From the NCBI RefSeq assembly GCF_000732535.1, contig NZ_APNK01000017.1:1-64000 (forward strand): a stretch of DNA of 64,000 nucleotides. The letters are read 5' to 3'. The notes below the pieces were generated by a model. The model was given only the letters and a program-made list of their open reading frames with translations, ran no database searches and was not told the DNA's origin. Source of the stretch: Salinisphaera hydrothermalis C41B8. GTDB taxonomy: Bacteria > Pseudomonadota > Gammaproteobacteria > Nevskiales > Salinisphaeraceae. The position numbers and the translations under genes were made by a program. Below, one piece after another: positions 30,355-39,184 of this stretch (positions are counted from its first letter, which is position 1; each line of letters opens with the position of its first letter).

Positions 30355-31505
30355 GATCCGGCCCCGATATGCGCCATCAGGCGCTGCTTGACTTCCACCG
30401 GCGTGGCCGCGGGCCGCGGCAGGTTGGCCTTATCGGTGCCCGGCGCGATATGCAGATGAGAGAACGCCGGTCCTTGCGAGCTGCCGCCGAGCATCTGATC
30501 GATCACCGTACGATCATGCCCCTCATACGTCGTGCGATAACCCGCTGCGGCCGCGATGCCGGCAAACGACAGGCCCGACGACACCGTGGCCTGGCCGCCG
30601 GTGGATTCATGCATGCCGTTGTCGAGCAACAGATGATGCAGATTGGTCGGCCCGTAGGCCGCCAGTGTCGACATCGCGCCCAGCCGCATCAGGGCGGCCC
30701 CATCGCCGTCGACCACGATCACGTCGAGATCGGGCCGCGCCATCGCCAGGCCGAGCCCGAGCAGCGGCGCACAGCCCATCGAACCGACCATGTACAAATG
30801 GTTGGGCCGATCGTCGATCGCATACAGCTCGCGACCGGCAAAACCGGTGGAGGCAATAATGACACTGTGTGCCGGATCGGTACGCTCAACCAGATGCGAC
30901 AGCGCCTCGCGACGCGAGACGGTCGGCTCCTTGTACGGCGCCGGGCGGAACGTGATCGCCCCGCGGCTCTGGGTCGGCGCGCTTTGGGTCTGCAGCTCGG
31001 CCGGCGCGACCGTGCCCTTCTTCATGACCAGCACATAAGGCCGACCGGTCTCGTTCATATGGGCTTCGGCCCGGGCCAACGCCTCGTCCACGGCCTCCGC
31101 ACGATCCGGGAAGATTTCCCACGGTAGATCCATGGTCTCGAGCATATCGGTCGTGATCTGGCCCATCAGCTCGTGCTGCGGCTCGTCGGCCACATCCGGC
31201 GTGCCGCGCCAGGTCACGATGAGCAGGATCGGTAGCCGGAACACCCAGTTGAGCGAGGTCAGTGGCGATACGGCGTTGCCCAGCCCGGAGTTCTGCATCA
31301 TCGCCACGGCGCGCTTGCCCGCGAGCGCCTGGCCGGCGGCCAGGGCCACGGCATCGCCCTCGTTCGCGGCCGAGACATAGGTCAGCCGTTCGCTGTCGAT
31401 CACGGTGTTGATGAACGGTGTCAGAAACGAACACGGCACCCCGGCATAGAAGTCGTAGCCATAGGCGGCCGCGCGATCGATGAAGTCGTTGGCCTGAAGG
31501 GTCAT
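30351..31505 (-). CDS. Phosphonopyruvate decarboxylase
   Basis: A 384-residue thiamine-diphosphate enzyme that decarboxylates phosphonopyruvate to phosphonoacetaldehyde and so drives the unfavourable PEP mutase reaction. The N-terminal Pyr domain has GVPCSFL and the catalytic Glu in the [11 protein letters not shown] segment (near 50). The PP domain has the TPP/Mg motif [10 protein letters not shown] ending in an LLLDNG stretch near 300. ATG at 31505 overlaps the PepM stop; a frame from 31574 adds an unrelated N-terminus. Gene order PepM-Ppd-transaminase is the classic one for aminoethylphosphonate synthesis. Confidence 0.93.
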   Translation of the reverse strand: MTLQANDFIDRAAAYGYDFYAGVPCSFLTPFINTVIDSERLTYVSAANEGDAVALAAGQALAGKRAVAMMQNSGLGNAVSPLTSLNWVFRLPILLIVTWRGTPDVADEPQHELMGQITTDMLETMDLPWEIFPDRAEAVDEALARAEAHMNETGRPYVLVMKKGTVAPAELQTQSAPTQSRGAITFRPAPYKEPTVSRREALSHLVERTDPAHSVIIASTGFAGRELYAIDDRPNHLYMVGSMGCAPLLGLGLAMARPDLDVIVVDGDGAALMRLGAMSTLAAYGPTNLHHLLLDNGMHESTGGQATVSSGLSFAGIAAAAGYRTTYEGHDRTVIDQMLGGSSQGPAFSHLHIAPGTDKANLPRPAATPVEVKQRLMAHIGAGS

Positions 31506-33163
31506 GATGCAGCTTCTCCGTGTGCGAATTCGGATGCGGCGCGCAGATCGTCGAGATCGTTGACGTCCAGCCAATGCCCGGTGATGTAGATAACATCCAC
31601 GCGATGCCCGGCCGCGATGAGCTCGTTGAGCAGATCCGGTACGCCCGCGGTTTCGAATCGGCCTTCGGCGCGGAGTTTATCCAACGCCTGGCGAATCCAG
31701 ACCCGTCCCTCACCACGACTGCGCATCACGCCGATCCAGCGTCCGTTCGGCGTGCTGTCTGGTGCATTGTCCATACCGACGTGGGTCAACGCCACGGACT
31801 GGCCGAACAACGACCGGTCATCCGGCGCGCTACACCAGGCCGGGTCGCGCTGGGGCGCATCGGACCGGCGTCCCTGCGAATCCACCACCACGGTGATCTC
31901 GCCGGGCGCCTCCAGCAGGTCGGTCAGCACGTGGCGCCGGAAGATCAGGTCACCATAGACGATCAGATTGTCGTCGCCGAAATGCTCACGCGCCTTGTCC
32001 AGCGACGCCAGCTCGCCGGTGGTTTCGAAATCCGGATTCTCGACCACTTTCACGCCGGCGACATCGATGGTTTCCGGGCGATAGCCCGCTACCGCTGTGA
32101 TGTCGTGCAGCCCGTGCTGCTTAAAAACGTCGACCAAGTGACGAAGCAGCGGCTTACCGGCCACTTCGAGCATGGCCTTCGGCCGCGCCTCGGTCACCGG
32201 CTCCAGACCCTCGCCGCGCGCCGCGGCCAGCACGATAGCGCGGGTGGCCGCACCGGCATCGCCCGCATAGCGCTTCTCGGCCTCGCGCAGTTCCGGATCG
32301 CCCTGGAGACGGAAGATCTCCGACACCGGCGCGATCCGGTCCTCCACCCCGGTCAGGGTCTCGTTCTGATAAATCCTAGCCACCGTGTTCTGCATGGCGG
32401 TTACCGAGGCTCGCACCGTATGGTTGGCCCAGATCACCAGGCTGATACCCGCCGCTCGAAACACATCGGTCGGCGTCGAGTAATACTTGGTGGGCACGAT
32501 CACGAGCGGGCAGGAGCCGTCCCAGCGATCTGCGAACTTCTGAATATTGTCGAACCGCGGCGCCTTGTCGTGGATGAGGATGGCATCCGCCCCGGCCTGC
32601 TGGTAAGCCTTGGCACGCTCCAGCGCCTCGTCCACCGACCAGCCGGCAATCAGCGCCTCGACGCGGGCGACGATGCAGAAATCCGGATCGGCCTGGGCAT
32701 CCTTGCCGGCGCGGATCTTGCCGCAGAATTCGTCGACATCCGCCAGCGGCTGGCGCTCGCCGTCGATGAAGCTATTGGTCTTGGGAAACAGCTTGTCCTC
32801 GATACAGACGCCGGCCACACCGCGCGACTCGAGCTTGTTGACCAAGCGCCGCAGGTTGTTGAAATTGCCATAGCCGGTATCGCCGTCGAGCAGAATCGGC
32901 ACGTCGGTGGCATCGGCCATGAACTCGACCGTTTCCAGCACCTGGGTCCAGCTCGCCTCGTTGGAATCGCGTACACCGAACGCCGCCGAGAGCGCCAGAC
33001 CGGATGCCCAGATGCCGGCAAAGCCGGCCTCTTCGACAATACGCGCCGACAGGCCGTTGTGCGCCTCCATGATGAATTCGAGCCGGTTGGACTCGAGCAG
33101 ATCGCGCAGGGCGCGGGTCTTGGTCTTGTTCGGGGTCGTCCGGGCTTTGATATCCGCAAGCAT
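31502..33163 (-). CDS. PEP mutase fused to a nucleotidyltransferase
   Basis: 553 residues. Residues 1 to about 295 are PEP mutase, which makes the C-P bond: LDGDTGYGN (92-100) binds Mg, and the signature EDK-x5-NS is at 122-131 (Glu122, Asp123, Lys124, Asn130, Ser131), separating it from isocitrate lyase relatives. Residues about 306-553 are a nucleotidyltransferase with an [20 protein letters not shown]-loop-like signature near 313-331 and VYGDLIF (metal-binding Asp) near 417. The second domain probably activates the phosphonate with CTP, as PntC does in Treponema. The two domains catalyse the first and a late step of one pathway in one chain. It lies two bases from the upstream nucleotidyltransferase gene. 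Confidence 0.93.
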   Translation of the reverse strand: MLADIKARTTPNKTKTRALRDLLESNRLEFIMEAHNGLSARIVEEAGFAGIWASGLALSAAFGVRDSNEASWTQVLETVEFMADATDVPILLDGDTGYGNFNNLRRLVNKLESRGVAGVCIEDKLFPKTNSFIDGERQPLADVDEFCGKIRAGKDAQADPDFCIVARVEALIAGWSVDEALERAKAYQQAGADAILIHDKAPRFDNIQKFADRWDGSCPLVIVPTKYYSTPTDVFRAAGISLVIWANHTVRASVTAMQNTVARIYQNETLTGVEDRIAPVSEIFRLQGDPELREAEKRYAGDAGAATRAIVLAAARGEGLEPVTEARPKAMLEVAGKPLLRHLVDVFKQHGLHDITAVAGYRPETIDVAGVKVVENPDFETTGELASLDKAREHFGDDNLIVYGDLIFRRHVLTDLLEAPGEITVVVDSQGRRSDAPQRDPAWCSAPDDRSLFGQSVALTHVGMDNAPDSTPNGRWIGVMRSRGEGRVWIRQALDKLRAEGRFETAGVPDLLNELIAAGHRVDVIYITGHWLDVNDLDDLRAASEFAHGEAAS

Positions 33164-33165
33164 GG

Positions 33166-33936
33166 CTATCCGTGGTTGATTTGAAGCTGGGGCAGAATGT
33201 CGCGGACGGCGCGCTCGGCATCGACCGGATAATCGATCTCGATCCAGGGCAAGCCGGTCACGTCCGCAGGATCGAAGGCGGCGCCGTCGGCACGCATCAC
33301 CCGCTGCAGCGCGGCCTCGTAGGGCGCGTCTTCATCGGCCCGGCCGACACGCTCGCATTCCCGAACCAGTGCCTTGGCGCTGGCCGGCGACAGCCGGAAG
33401 AAGCCGACTGATTCGCCGATCGTGTCGTAAGCGAGATCGGCGGGCAGCACCTTGTCGAAGGCCACGATGCGCTCGTCGTCGAGACAGACCTTGACCGCCT
33501 CGGCATCGTCGGCGCCTACACTGCGATCCATGCCCAGAACGTCGGCAGCATCGGCCGCGAGCAATGTATCGAGCAGTCGATGATCGTAAAGCACGTCGGC
33601 GTCCATCAGCAGGACCTCGTCCCCGCCCGCCAACACATCGGCCGCCGCGAGCACGCTCTTCGCGCTGCCTTGGCGAAACGCCGGGTTGTGGGCGGTGGTG
33701 ACCGTCATCTCGGGCGCCACCTCGGGCACGAGCGCGCCCAGCGCCTGTTCGATCTGCATCGCTTCGAAGCCGACCACCACCGTGAGCCGGTCAATGCCCG
33801 CTGCGGTCAGCCGGCGCAGATGACGCTCGAGCAAACTGGCCTTACCGAACGGCAGCAGGCATTTCGGGCCGCCACCGGTGATGTCGTCGAGTCGACGGCC
33901 CATACCGGCCGCCAGCAGAACTGCATGCATAAGCAC
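33166..33936 (-). CDS. Stand-alone sugar/choline-phosphate-type nucleotidyltransferase
   Basis: A 256-residue NTP transferase. The signature [19 protein letters not shown] is at residues 7-25 and the metal site [10 protein letters not shown] near 109-118. The overall look is of the LicC-like phosphocholine cytidylyltransferase group. It sits directly before the PepM fusion, which already has a nucleotidyltransferase domain, so the operon encodes two. One may activate aminoethylphosphonate and the other a second head group, or one may be redundant. The start is ATG at 33936 or 33930. Confidence 0.85.
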   Translation of the reverse strand: MLMHAVLLAAGMGRRLDDITGGGPKCLLPFGKASLLERHLRRLTAAGIDRLTVVVGFEAMQIEQALGALVPEVAPEMTVTTAHNPAFRQGSAKSVLAAADVLAGGDEVLLMDADVLYDHRLLDTLLAADAADVLGMDRSVGADDAEAVKVCLDDERIVAFDKVLPADLAYDTIGESVGFFRLSPASAKALVRECERVGRADEDAPYEAALQRVMRADGAAFDPADVTGLPWIEIDYPVDAERAVRDILPQLQINHG

Positions 33937-33951
33937 TCGTCTTTCGATGAT

Positions 33952-34950
33952 TTATGAATGTCGAGGGGTCGCCGCGGGCGAACGGCGCGGGCGTTCCAGC
34001 AGGCGGCCTTCGGCCCACTGCCAGGCCACCAGCCCGGGGATGCCCAGGCCGAGCTCGCGCACGCGCTTGACCAGCGACAAGGCCAGCCCGATCTGCGGAT
34101 TAAGCCCGATCAGCCCAGCCAGGAGCACGAAACCGCCCTCCTGAACACCGAGCGCACCGGGAATGGCAAACGCCGCACCGCGAATTGCCTGGCCCAGCGC
34201 CTCCAGCATGACGGCATCCGCCAAGCCGACCGGGTGGCCGAGAAAATAAAGCCCGAGCCAGACCTCGCCGATGCCCGCCACCCAGCCAATCCAGCGCCAG
34301 CCCAGCGCACGCACGGCGGTCCACGGCCGGGCATAAATCGCGCTGATCGCGGCGTCGAGCGACTGTGCGCCGCCCACGAAATCCAGCCACGCGCGACCGC
34401 CGCCGATACGCTTGACCAGCACCGCTAACGCGCCGAACAGGCCGCCGCGCTGCAGCCTGTAGAACAACGCCAGCAGCGCCAGCATCACGCCGATGCCCAC
34501 CGCCACACCCCAGGCGATATCCGGCTTATCGATCAGGATCAGCAACAGCACCAGCCCGAGCATGCCGAACAGCATCTGCGTAAGAGCGGCCAGGGTGATG
34601 TCGACAACCACGGTGGCTCCAGTCTCGGCTGCGGCCAGCCCCTGTTTGATCAGCAACCGGGCCTTGGCGATATCACCGCCGATCTGGGCGACGGGTAACA
34701 GGCCGTTGATCGACTCGCCGATCCAACGCGCCCAGACGATGCGCGGCAGCGCTGGCCGCGGTGGTCGATACAAAATTCGCCAGGCGTGGCTATCGATCAC
34801 CAGCGGCAACAGATGCCACGCCGTGACCGCGGCCAGCCCCCAGCCCGCCACCGACAGCGCGTGACCGATCGCGGGCAGACCCTGCCAGGCGAGTACGGCC
34901 GTAAACAGGGCCACGCCGGTCAGCAGCATGAGGGCAGCGGTGCGTTTCAC
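33952..34950 (-). CDS. hpnL: Hopanoid-associated membrane protein HpnL
   Basis: A 332-residue integral membrane protein with about eight helices, of the lysylphosphatidylglycerol-synthase transmembrane (UPF0104) family. HpnL members accompany hopanoid genes; their relatives are lipid flippases, so movement of a hopanoid or phosphonolipid across the inner membrane is a fair guess. Motifs include GESINGLLPVAQIGGDIAK near 78-96 and FAIPGALGVQEGGF near 261-274, both conserved in the family. It is 11 bases after the oxygenase gene and 15 before the nucleotidyltransferase gene. Confidence 0.85.
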   Translation of the reverse strand: MKRTAALMLLTGVALFTAVLAWQGLPAIGHALSVAGWGLAAVTAWHLLPLVIDSHAWRILYRPPRPALPRIVWARWIGESINGLLPVAQIGGDIAKARLLIKQGLAAAETGATVVVDITLAALTQMLFGMLGLVLLLILIDKPDIAWGVAVGIGVMLALLALFYRLQRGGLFGALAVLVKRIGGGRAWLDFVGGAQSLDAAISAIYARPWTAVRALGWRWIGWVAGIGEVWLGLYFLGHPVGLADAVMLEALGQAIRGAAFAIPGALGVQEGGFVLLAGLIGLNPQIGLALSLVKRVRELGLGIPGLVAWQWAEGRLLERPRRSPAATPRHS

Positions 34951-34961
34951 GGGTCGGGCGG

Positions 34962-35717
34962 CTAGCGCTGATCGCGCTTGAACACCTGTTTGAAACCGAA
35001 ATACGCGATCGAATCCTTCATGTTGGAGACGAAACGCTGCCAGCCACTCATGTGGGTGTCGGTGACGTACTCGAAAGTCAACGAAATACGGCGTTCGTTA
35101 TCGCCCAGCGGCGTGATGCGATGCCAGACCTCGTCGCCGTTGAACAGACACATCGCGCCCGGACGCAGATTGCGCGCATCGCCCACCGTCTCGCGGTTCT
35201 CGTCGTTCTTGAACAGCTCGAACTCAAGCTGGGCCGACGATTCGTCGACCACGCCCAGCAGCAACGTATAGCGCTTACCGGCGTAGTACGACGTATCGAA
35301 ATGCCAGCCGATGTGATCGCCCGGCTCGGTATAGAAATACAGCGCGTAGGCATGCGGATCGGATTCGGGACAAACCTGCAGAGTCTCGCCCGTCATCCGC
35401 TCAAGCCAGGCGATGAAACGCGGGTTGCGATAGAGCGCGGGGATTTCGGGGGCGAGCTCGTCCAGCGCATAGCGCGACACGCTGCCCCCTTTCTTGTGCC
35501 GCGGAATATAGTTGCGGTGTACGGCCTCGGCCAGTTCCGGAATACGTGCCTGGAACCGCGTCGTGGTTTCCACGGGCAGAAATTCATCGAGAAAGATGAA
35601 TTCGTTATCCGCCTCGAAGCGCTGCTTCAAAACGGGCGTATCCAGATCATCGACGAACGCCGCCTCATCGGCGGCGTCGGCATCGGCAATCATTTCTTCG
35701 ACGCTGGCGCGACTCAT
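34962..35717 (-). CDS. 2OG-Fe(II) oxygenase-like protein
   Basis: 251 residues. A jelly-roll dioxygenase pattern is visible: His139-x-Asp141 (GWHFDTSYY) and His199 (EVWHRITPL) form the likely iron triad, and Arg209 or Arg210 (NERRISLTF) the likely 2-oxoglutarate contact. About 45 acidic, probably disordered residues precede the domain. AGGAGACC upstream supports ATG at 35717 over a start at 35738. I do not recognise a named family member. By context it could hydroxylate the phosphonate (as the AEP dioxygenase PhnY does), a fatty acyl chain or the hopanoid side chain. Confidence 0.75.
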   Translation of the reverse strand: MSRASVEEMIADADAADEAAFVDDLDTPVLKQRFEADNEFIFLDEFLPVETTTRFQARIPELAEAVHRNYIPRHKKGGSVSRYALDELAPEIPALYRNPRFIAWLERMTGETLQVCPESDPHAYALYFYTEPGDHIGWHFDTSYYAGKRYTLLLGVVDESSAQLEFELFKNDENRETVGDARNLRPGAMCLFNGDEVWHRITPLGDNERRISLTFEYVTDTHMSGWQRFVSNMKDSIAYFGFKQVFKRDQR

Positions 35718-35767
35718 CGAGGTCTCCTGGTCATCCATCTAGGGCGCGAACCGGCCCGTCGCGGGGC

Positions 35768-36817
35768 TCAGTCCGGGCAATCGGCAAACGAAGCCGGCTC
35801 GAGCTCAGCGCGACCGTTGATTTCACGACGACGAGCCGAGGCGCGATAAACGGCCTTGCGCGCCCGGTTGATCGAGCCCAACGGCCGCAGATCCGGCCGC
35901 CCGGCCCAGGGATCGAAGGTCAGCACCTCGTCACCGAAGGTTTGGCGCGCCGGCGTGCCTGGATCCTGGGGCGGCAGGTGGAGCGTGCCGACCCGGCGCC
36001 AGGCGCTACGACCGACGTCCCATTCGATCGACGCGTCCTCGATCGGCATGGCTTTCGGATCGGTCATCAGCTGCACACAGAAATCGAAGCCGGCTGCGTT
36101 ATCGGCCAGAAAGGCGGCCAGCCATTCGGCGAGTACATCCGGCCCGTCGTCGTCGGTGACCGGACGCGCGGCCAACGCGCGCTGGGCGTCGATATTCGGC
36201 ATTAGCGCGTATTTGCACACGTAATCACCGAAACGAAACGCCGACTGGCTGTAATAACTGTTCGCCAACAAGTCGATGTTCGGCAGACGCTCGAACAAGG
36301 TCTGCACATCGCCGTCGTCTCGCTTGGCGATCTCGGCGGCCAGTTGCTCGGGATCGTGTCCGTATTCGGCACGCAGTCGCGCAATCTCGCGATAGGTGGT
36401 GACATCGGCGAGCGGTAGGACCGGGCAGTTGCCGAACAAAAAGTCCTGGGTCACCCGGCCGTCGCCCACCATCTTCTCGCCGTCGACGCCCATCAGCTTC
36501 ATCGCCAGGCCGCGGGCGGCCGGCCGGCGATCGTCCATGAACGCGCCGGGCTCGGTAGCAAAGCGCAGTATCGCCGGGTATTCACCCGGCGTGGCGAACA
36601 GGCTCTGCGCGAGTTCCCCCGGCAAATCGGGCGCAACGGTGAACACGCCCTTGAGCACGCCATGGCCCTTGGCCTGGGTACCGCGCGGTGCCTGGGCGCG
36701 GGCTTCGATCATGCGCTCGTGGGCAATGCCCAGATCACGCACGATATCAGCAATCTGGGCCTGCTCATCGGGCTGTTCGACTTCGAGATCGTCGGAATAC
36801 GGCACGTACATCGTCAT
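35768..36817 (-). CDS. Catalase-fold haem protein with altered active site
   Basis: 349 residues of the small catalase-related family. The proximal haem Tyr is in the RKAVY motif (Arg320, Tyr324), and the distal Asn region is FLFGNCPVLPLAD. Where catalases have the essential distal His, this protein appears to have Gln48 (RGTQAKGHG). Normal catalase activity is therefore doubtful; relatives of this fold include peroxygenases and allene oxide synthases, so a lipid oxidation role is possible. ATG at 36817 overlaps the stop of the DUF2147 gene. A frame reaching 36970 lies inside that upstream gene and is rejected. Confidence 0.8.
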   Translation of the reverse strand: MTMYVPYSDDLEVEQPDEQAQIADIVRDLGIAHERMIEARAQAPRGTQAKGHGVLKGVFTVAPDLPGELAQSLFATPGEYPAILRFATEPGAFMDDRRPAARGLAMKLMGVDGEKMVGDGRVTQDFLFGNCPVLPLADVTTYREIARLRAEYGHDPEQLAAEIAKRDDGDVQTLFERLPNIDLLANSYYSQSAFRFGDYVCKYALMPNIDAQRALAARPVTDDDGPDVLAEWLAAFLADNAAGFDFCVQLMTDPKAMPIEDASIEWDVGRSAWRRVGTLHLPPQDPGTPARQTFGDEVLTFDPWAGRPDLRPLGSINRARKAVYRASARRREINGRAELEPASFADCPD

Positions 36818-37335
36818 GACTTGCTCTGATCCATGGCGCCCGGGCGGCTCGCCGGGCGCGGGTCGGCCACTCGCGTCCAGGTTGTGGTTTTGCCCAACGC
36901 CCGGATACCGACGTAGCCACGCAACTTCAGGTGATTGGGGTCGGCGAGCCAAAGATCGCAGTCGAACCACTTCCCCCGGTCGGGATCGTAGACGCGGCCG
37001 TTTTCCCAGCGCGCGTGATCGTTGTCTAATACATGATAATCCAGATCCTTGATCATGCGCAGCCCAATCATCGGCCGATCACGCTTGCCCGGGTCGGGAT
37101 TGTGGCGATCGACGAGCGGCTGACCCCCCATGCCGTGCGGGTCGTCCGTCGGGTAGCGGGGCTGCTTTAGCCATACGATACGGGCGACAAAATCGCCGCG
37201 ATCATCGACGACATGAATGACTGCGCCGCCTTTCTCGGTGCGCCAGAATCCGGTGATCGCGTCGGGTGCCGGCGCTTCGGCCAAGACGGCCATCGACGCC
37301 AGCGCCAAGGCGACGAAGGCCGCCAGGCGTGGCAT
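36814..37335 (-). CDS. DUF2147 periplasmic protein
   Basis: 173 residues with a signal peptide (about 1-21) and a DUF2147 domain, recognisable by the start ITGFWRTEKGGAVIHV, GLRMIKDLDY in the middle and the RGYVGIRALGKTTTW end. DUF2147 proteins are small periplasmic beta-barrel-like proteins of unknown job, often near lipid or fatty-acid genes. The ATG shares a base with the hpnA stop (TGATG), and its own stop overlaps the catalase-like gene, so all three are coupled. Confidence 0.85.
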   Translation of the reverse strand: MPRLAAFVALALASMAVLAEAPAPDAITGFWRTEKGGAVIHVVDDRGDFVARIVWLKQPRYPTDDPHGMGGQPLVDRHNPDPGKRDRPMIGLRMIKDLDYHVLDNDHARWENGRVYDPDRGKWFDCDLWLADPNHLKLRGYVGIRALGKTTTWTRVADPRPASRPGAMDQSKS

Positions 37336-38336
37336 CACGGCTTTTTGCCGACCGGCAGGTAGCGATGCGCGTAATACCAGGCCACGGCATCGGCCAGCGC
37401 ATCGCGCGCGGGGCGTGCCCGATAGCCCAATTCGGCCGCCGCACGCGCGTGGGAAAAGAACATGCGTTTCTTGGCCAGCTTCACGCCGTCGACGGTCACC
37501 TTCGGCGGCCGGCCTGTGACGCGCGCCACCGCTTCCGCGGCATGCGCGATCGGCATCACGAGGTTATGCGGCAACTTCACGCGCGGCGGCGGTCGATCGA
37601 CGATCTCGGCCACCAGCGCGAGAATTTCGGCCAACGTCATGTCGGTGCCGCCCAGCACATAGCGCCGACCGGGCGTGCCATGCGCATGGGCCAGCAGATG
37701 ACCGCGCGCTACATCGTCGACATGCGCGACATTCAAGCCGGTGTCCACGAAGGCCGGCATTCGCCCTGCCGCGGCTTCGAGCACCATCTGGCCGGTCGGC
37801 GTCGGCTTGTGGTCGCGGGGGCCGATCGGTGCCGACGGGTTCACGATCACGATATCGAGCCCGTCGGCGGCGTATTCGCGCGCGACTTCTTCGGCCAGGA
37901 ACTTGGATCGCTTGTAATGGCCGATCATGTCGTCCAGACCGACCGGCGTATCCTCGTCGCCGGGCGAGCCGTCCTTGGGAATGCCGAGGGTCGCGACACT
38001 CGAGGTATACACCACCCGCGAGATGCCGGCGCTACGCGCGGCCTCGCAGATACGGCGCGTACCCTCGACGTTATTCTCATAGAGCTCGCCGGGGTCGGCC
38101 GCCCAGAGACGATAATCGGCCGCGACATGGAACACCGCGTCGCAATCTTGCATGGCCTCGACCAGCGCCGCCGTATTCGATAGATCGGCTTCGACGAACT
38201 CCAGATCCAGCCCTTCCAGCGCGGTCAGATCGCTGCTCGGTCGGCGGGTCGCCCGCACCGTCCAGCCGTCGCGCAGCGCCGCGCGGGCCACTGCACTACC
38301 AACGAATCCCGTGGCTCCGGTCACCAGCGCGCGCAT
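37335..38336 (-). CDS. hpnA: Hopanoid-associated sugar epimerase HpnA
   Basis: A 333-residue extended short-chain dehydrogenase with the NAD loop TGATGFVG (7-14), the Ser-Tyr-Lys catalytic set (TSSVAT near 117 and HYKRSK near 141-146) and the HpnA-like NVAHVDDVARGH stretch near 204-215. HpnA is widespread in hopanoid clusters, but its reaction is not settled. ATG at 38336 follows the CDP-alcohol phosphotransferase stop by three bases. Confidence 0.9.
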   Translation of the reverse strand: MRALVTGATGFVGSAVARAALRDGWTVRATRRPSSDLTALEGLDLEFVEADLSNTAALVEAMQDCDAVFHVAADYRLWAADPGELYENNVEGTRRICEAARSAGISRVVYTSSVATLGIPKDGSPGDEDTPVGLDDMIGHYKRSKFLAEEVAREYAADGLDIVIVNPSAPIGPRDHKPTPTGQMVLEAAAGRMPAFVDTGLNVAHVDDVARGHLLAHAHGTPGRRYVLGGTDMTLAEILALVAEIVDRPPPRVKLPHNLVMPIAHAAEAVARVTGRPPKVTVDGVKLAKKRMFFSHARAAAELGYRARPARDALADAVAWYYAHRYLPVGKKP

Positions 38337-38339
38337 CAA

Positions 38340-38990
38340 TCAACCCCTCGTCGAACGCGTGCGCAGCACGCGGAAATACCAGCCTAACCAGATCGCGAAC
38401 GCCGGCGCACCGATGAACGAGAGCACCAGAAACGCTTCGCGTATATCGAAGATGGTAACCAGCGGGAACAGATAGAGCACGTCTTCGATCTCGAACAAGC
38501 CGGCCGAGGGCAGCTTGGCCCCCGCCTTGCCCAGTTCATCTTCCATAACCATATGCAGCCAGAAAATGAATGCGACCGAGGCGCCCGCCACCAAGCCCAT
38601 CAAGGGCGCCCAGGCCCCCAACGGACCATGAATCAGACCGTAGCCCAGCGCGGCGAACAGCAGCGTATGGATGATCGCGTCACAGGCCAGATCGTAGAGA
38701 TGCCCGAAACGGCTCGACGCGCCGGACATGCGAGCCAGTTCGCCGTCGGTATGATCGACGAAATTCGATAGCGCGAACACGAACGCACCGATATTGGCTT
38801 CCACGAGACTTCCGTGGGCCAGACACCAGGCCGAAACGAGCCCCAGCACGAGCCGGACAGTGGTCAGATGATTGGGGCGCGCCGCAGTGCCGTCGAGCGG
38901 CCGGACCAGACGACGTGCCAGGCGTGCGTCCAGCGGGCGCGACGAATCCGCGCCCTGATCTTTGCGTGCCGAATCGATCGGTTCAGGCAT
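38340..38990 (-). CDS. CDP-alcohol phosphotransferase-family membrane enzyme
   Basis: 216 residues with about five or six helices. The full family motif is present: Asp82-Gly83, Ala86-Arg87, Gly96, Asp100 and Asp104, that is DG-x2-AR-x8-G-x3-D-x3-D. This family moves a phospho-alcohol or phosphonate from a CDP/CMP carrier to an acceptor alcohol. As first gene of the block that also makes and activates aminoethylphosphonate, it is the likely final transferase, putting CMP-activated AEP on diacylglycerol or another lipid alcohol. AAGGAA upstream supports ATG at 38990. The acceptor is unknown. Confidence 0.85.
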   Translation of the reverse strand: MPEPIDSARKDQGADSSRPLDARLARRLVRPLDGTAARPNHLTTVRLVLGLVSAWCLAHGSLVEANIGAFVFALSNFVDHTDGELARMSGASSRFGHLYDLACDAIIHTLLFAALGYGLIHGPLGAWAPLMGLVAGASVAFIFWLHMVMEDELGKAGAKLPSAGLFEIEDVLYLFPLVTIFDIREAFLVLSFIGAPAFAIWLGWYFRVLRTRSTRG

Positions 38991-39184
38991 GCCGATAAAT
39001 TCCTTATTGGGTCGAGGACCTAAGGTCTGTCGACGTGACCGGGGGCAGGCCGCGGGCGATGGACCGCGTGACGGCCGCTCGGCGTTGTCGCCCGCCACCG
39101 TCCCATAACGATACGGCGCGCACTACGCCTTGTCGGGCCGCACAACGGTGCTTGGCGCGGACTCGCACGCAATCTCAACACGCC
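38991..39184 (-). promoter_or_regulatory. Probable promoter region of the ten-gene phosphonate/hopanoid block
   Basis: 194 bases between hpnN and the CDP-alcohol phosphotransferase gene, the largest gap between 29281 and 42528. It carries an inverted copy of a 14-base motif (39174-39187) that also occurs at 25717-25730; this copy includes the hpnN stop codon. No certain -35/-10 pair was found. Confidence 0.4.

Noticed and set aside
29281-33163. A phosphonate breakdown operon
   Set aside because: No phosphonatase (PhnX), PhnA or C-P lyase gene is present. PEP mutase with phosphonopyruvate decarboxylase points to synthesis.
31520-33184. A 554-residue plus-strand frame opposite the PepM fusion
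   Set aside because: Antisense shadow of the same length as the real gene; no recognisable domain.
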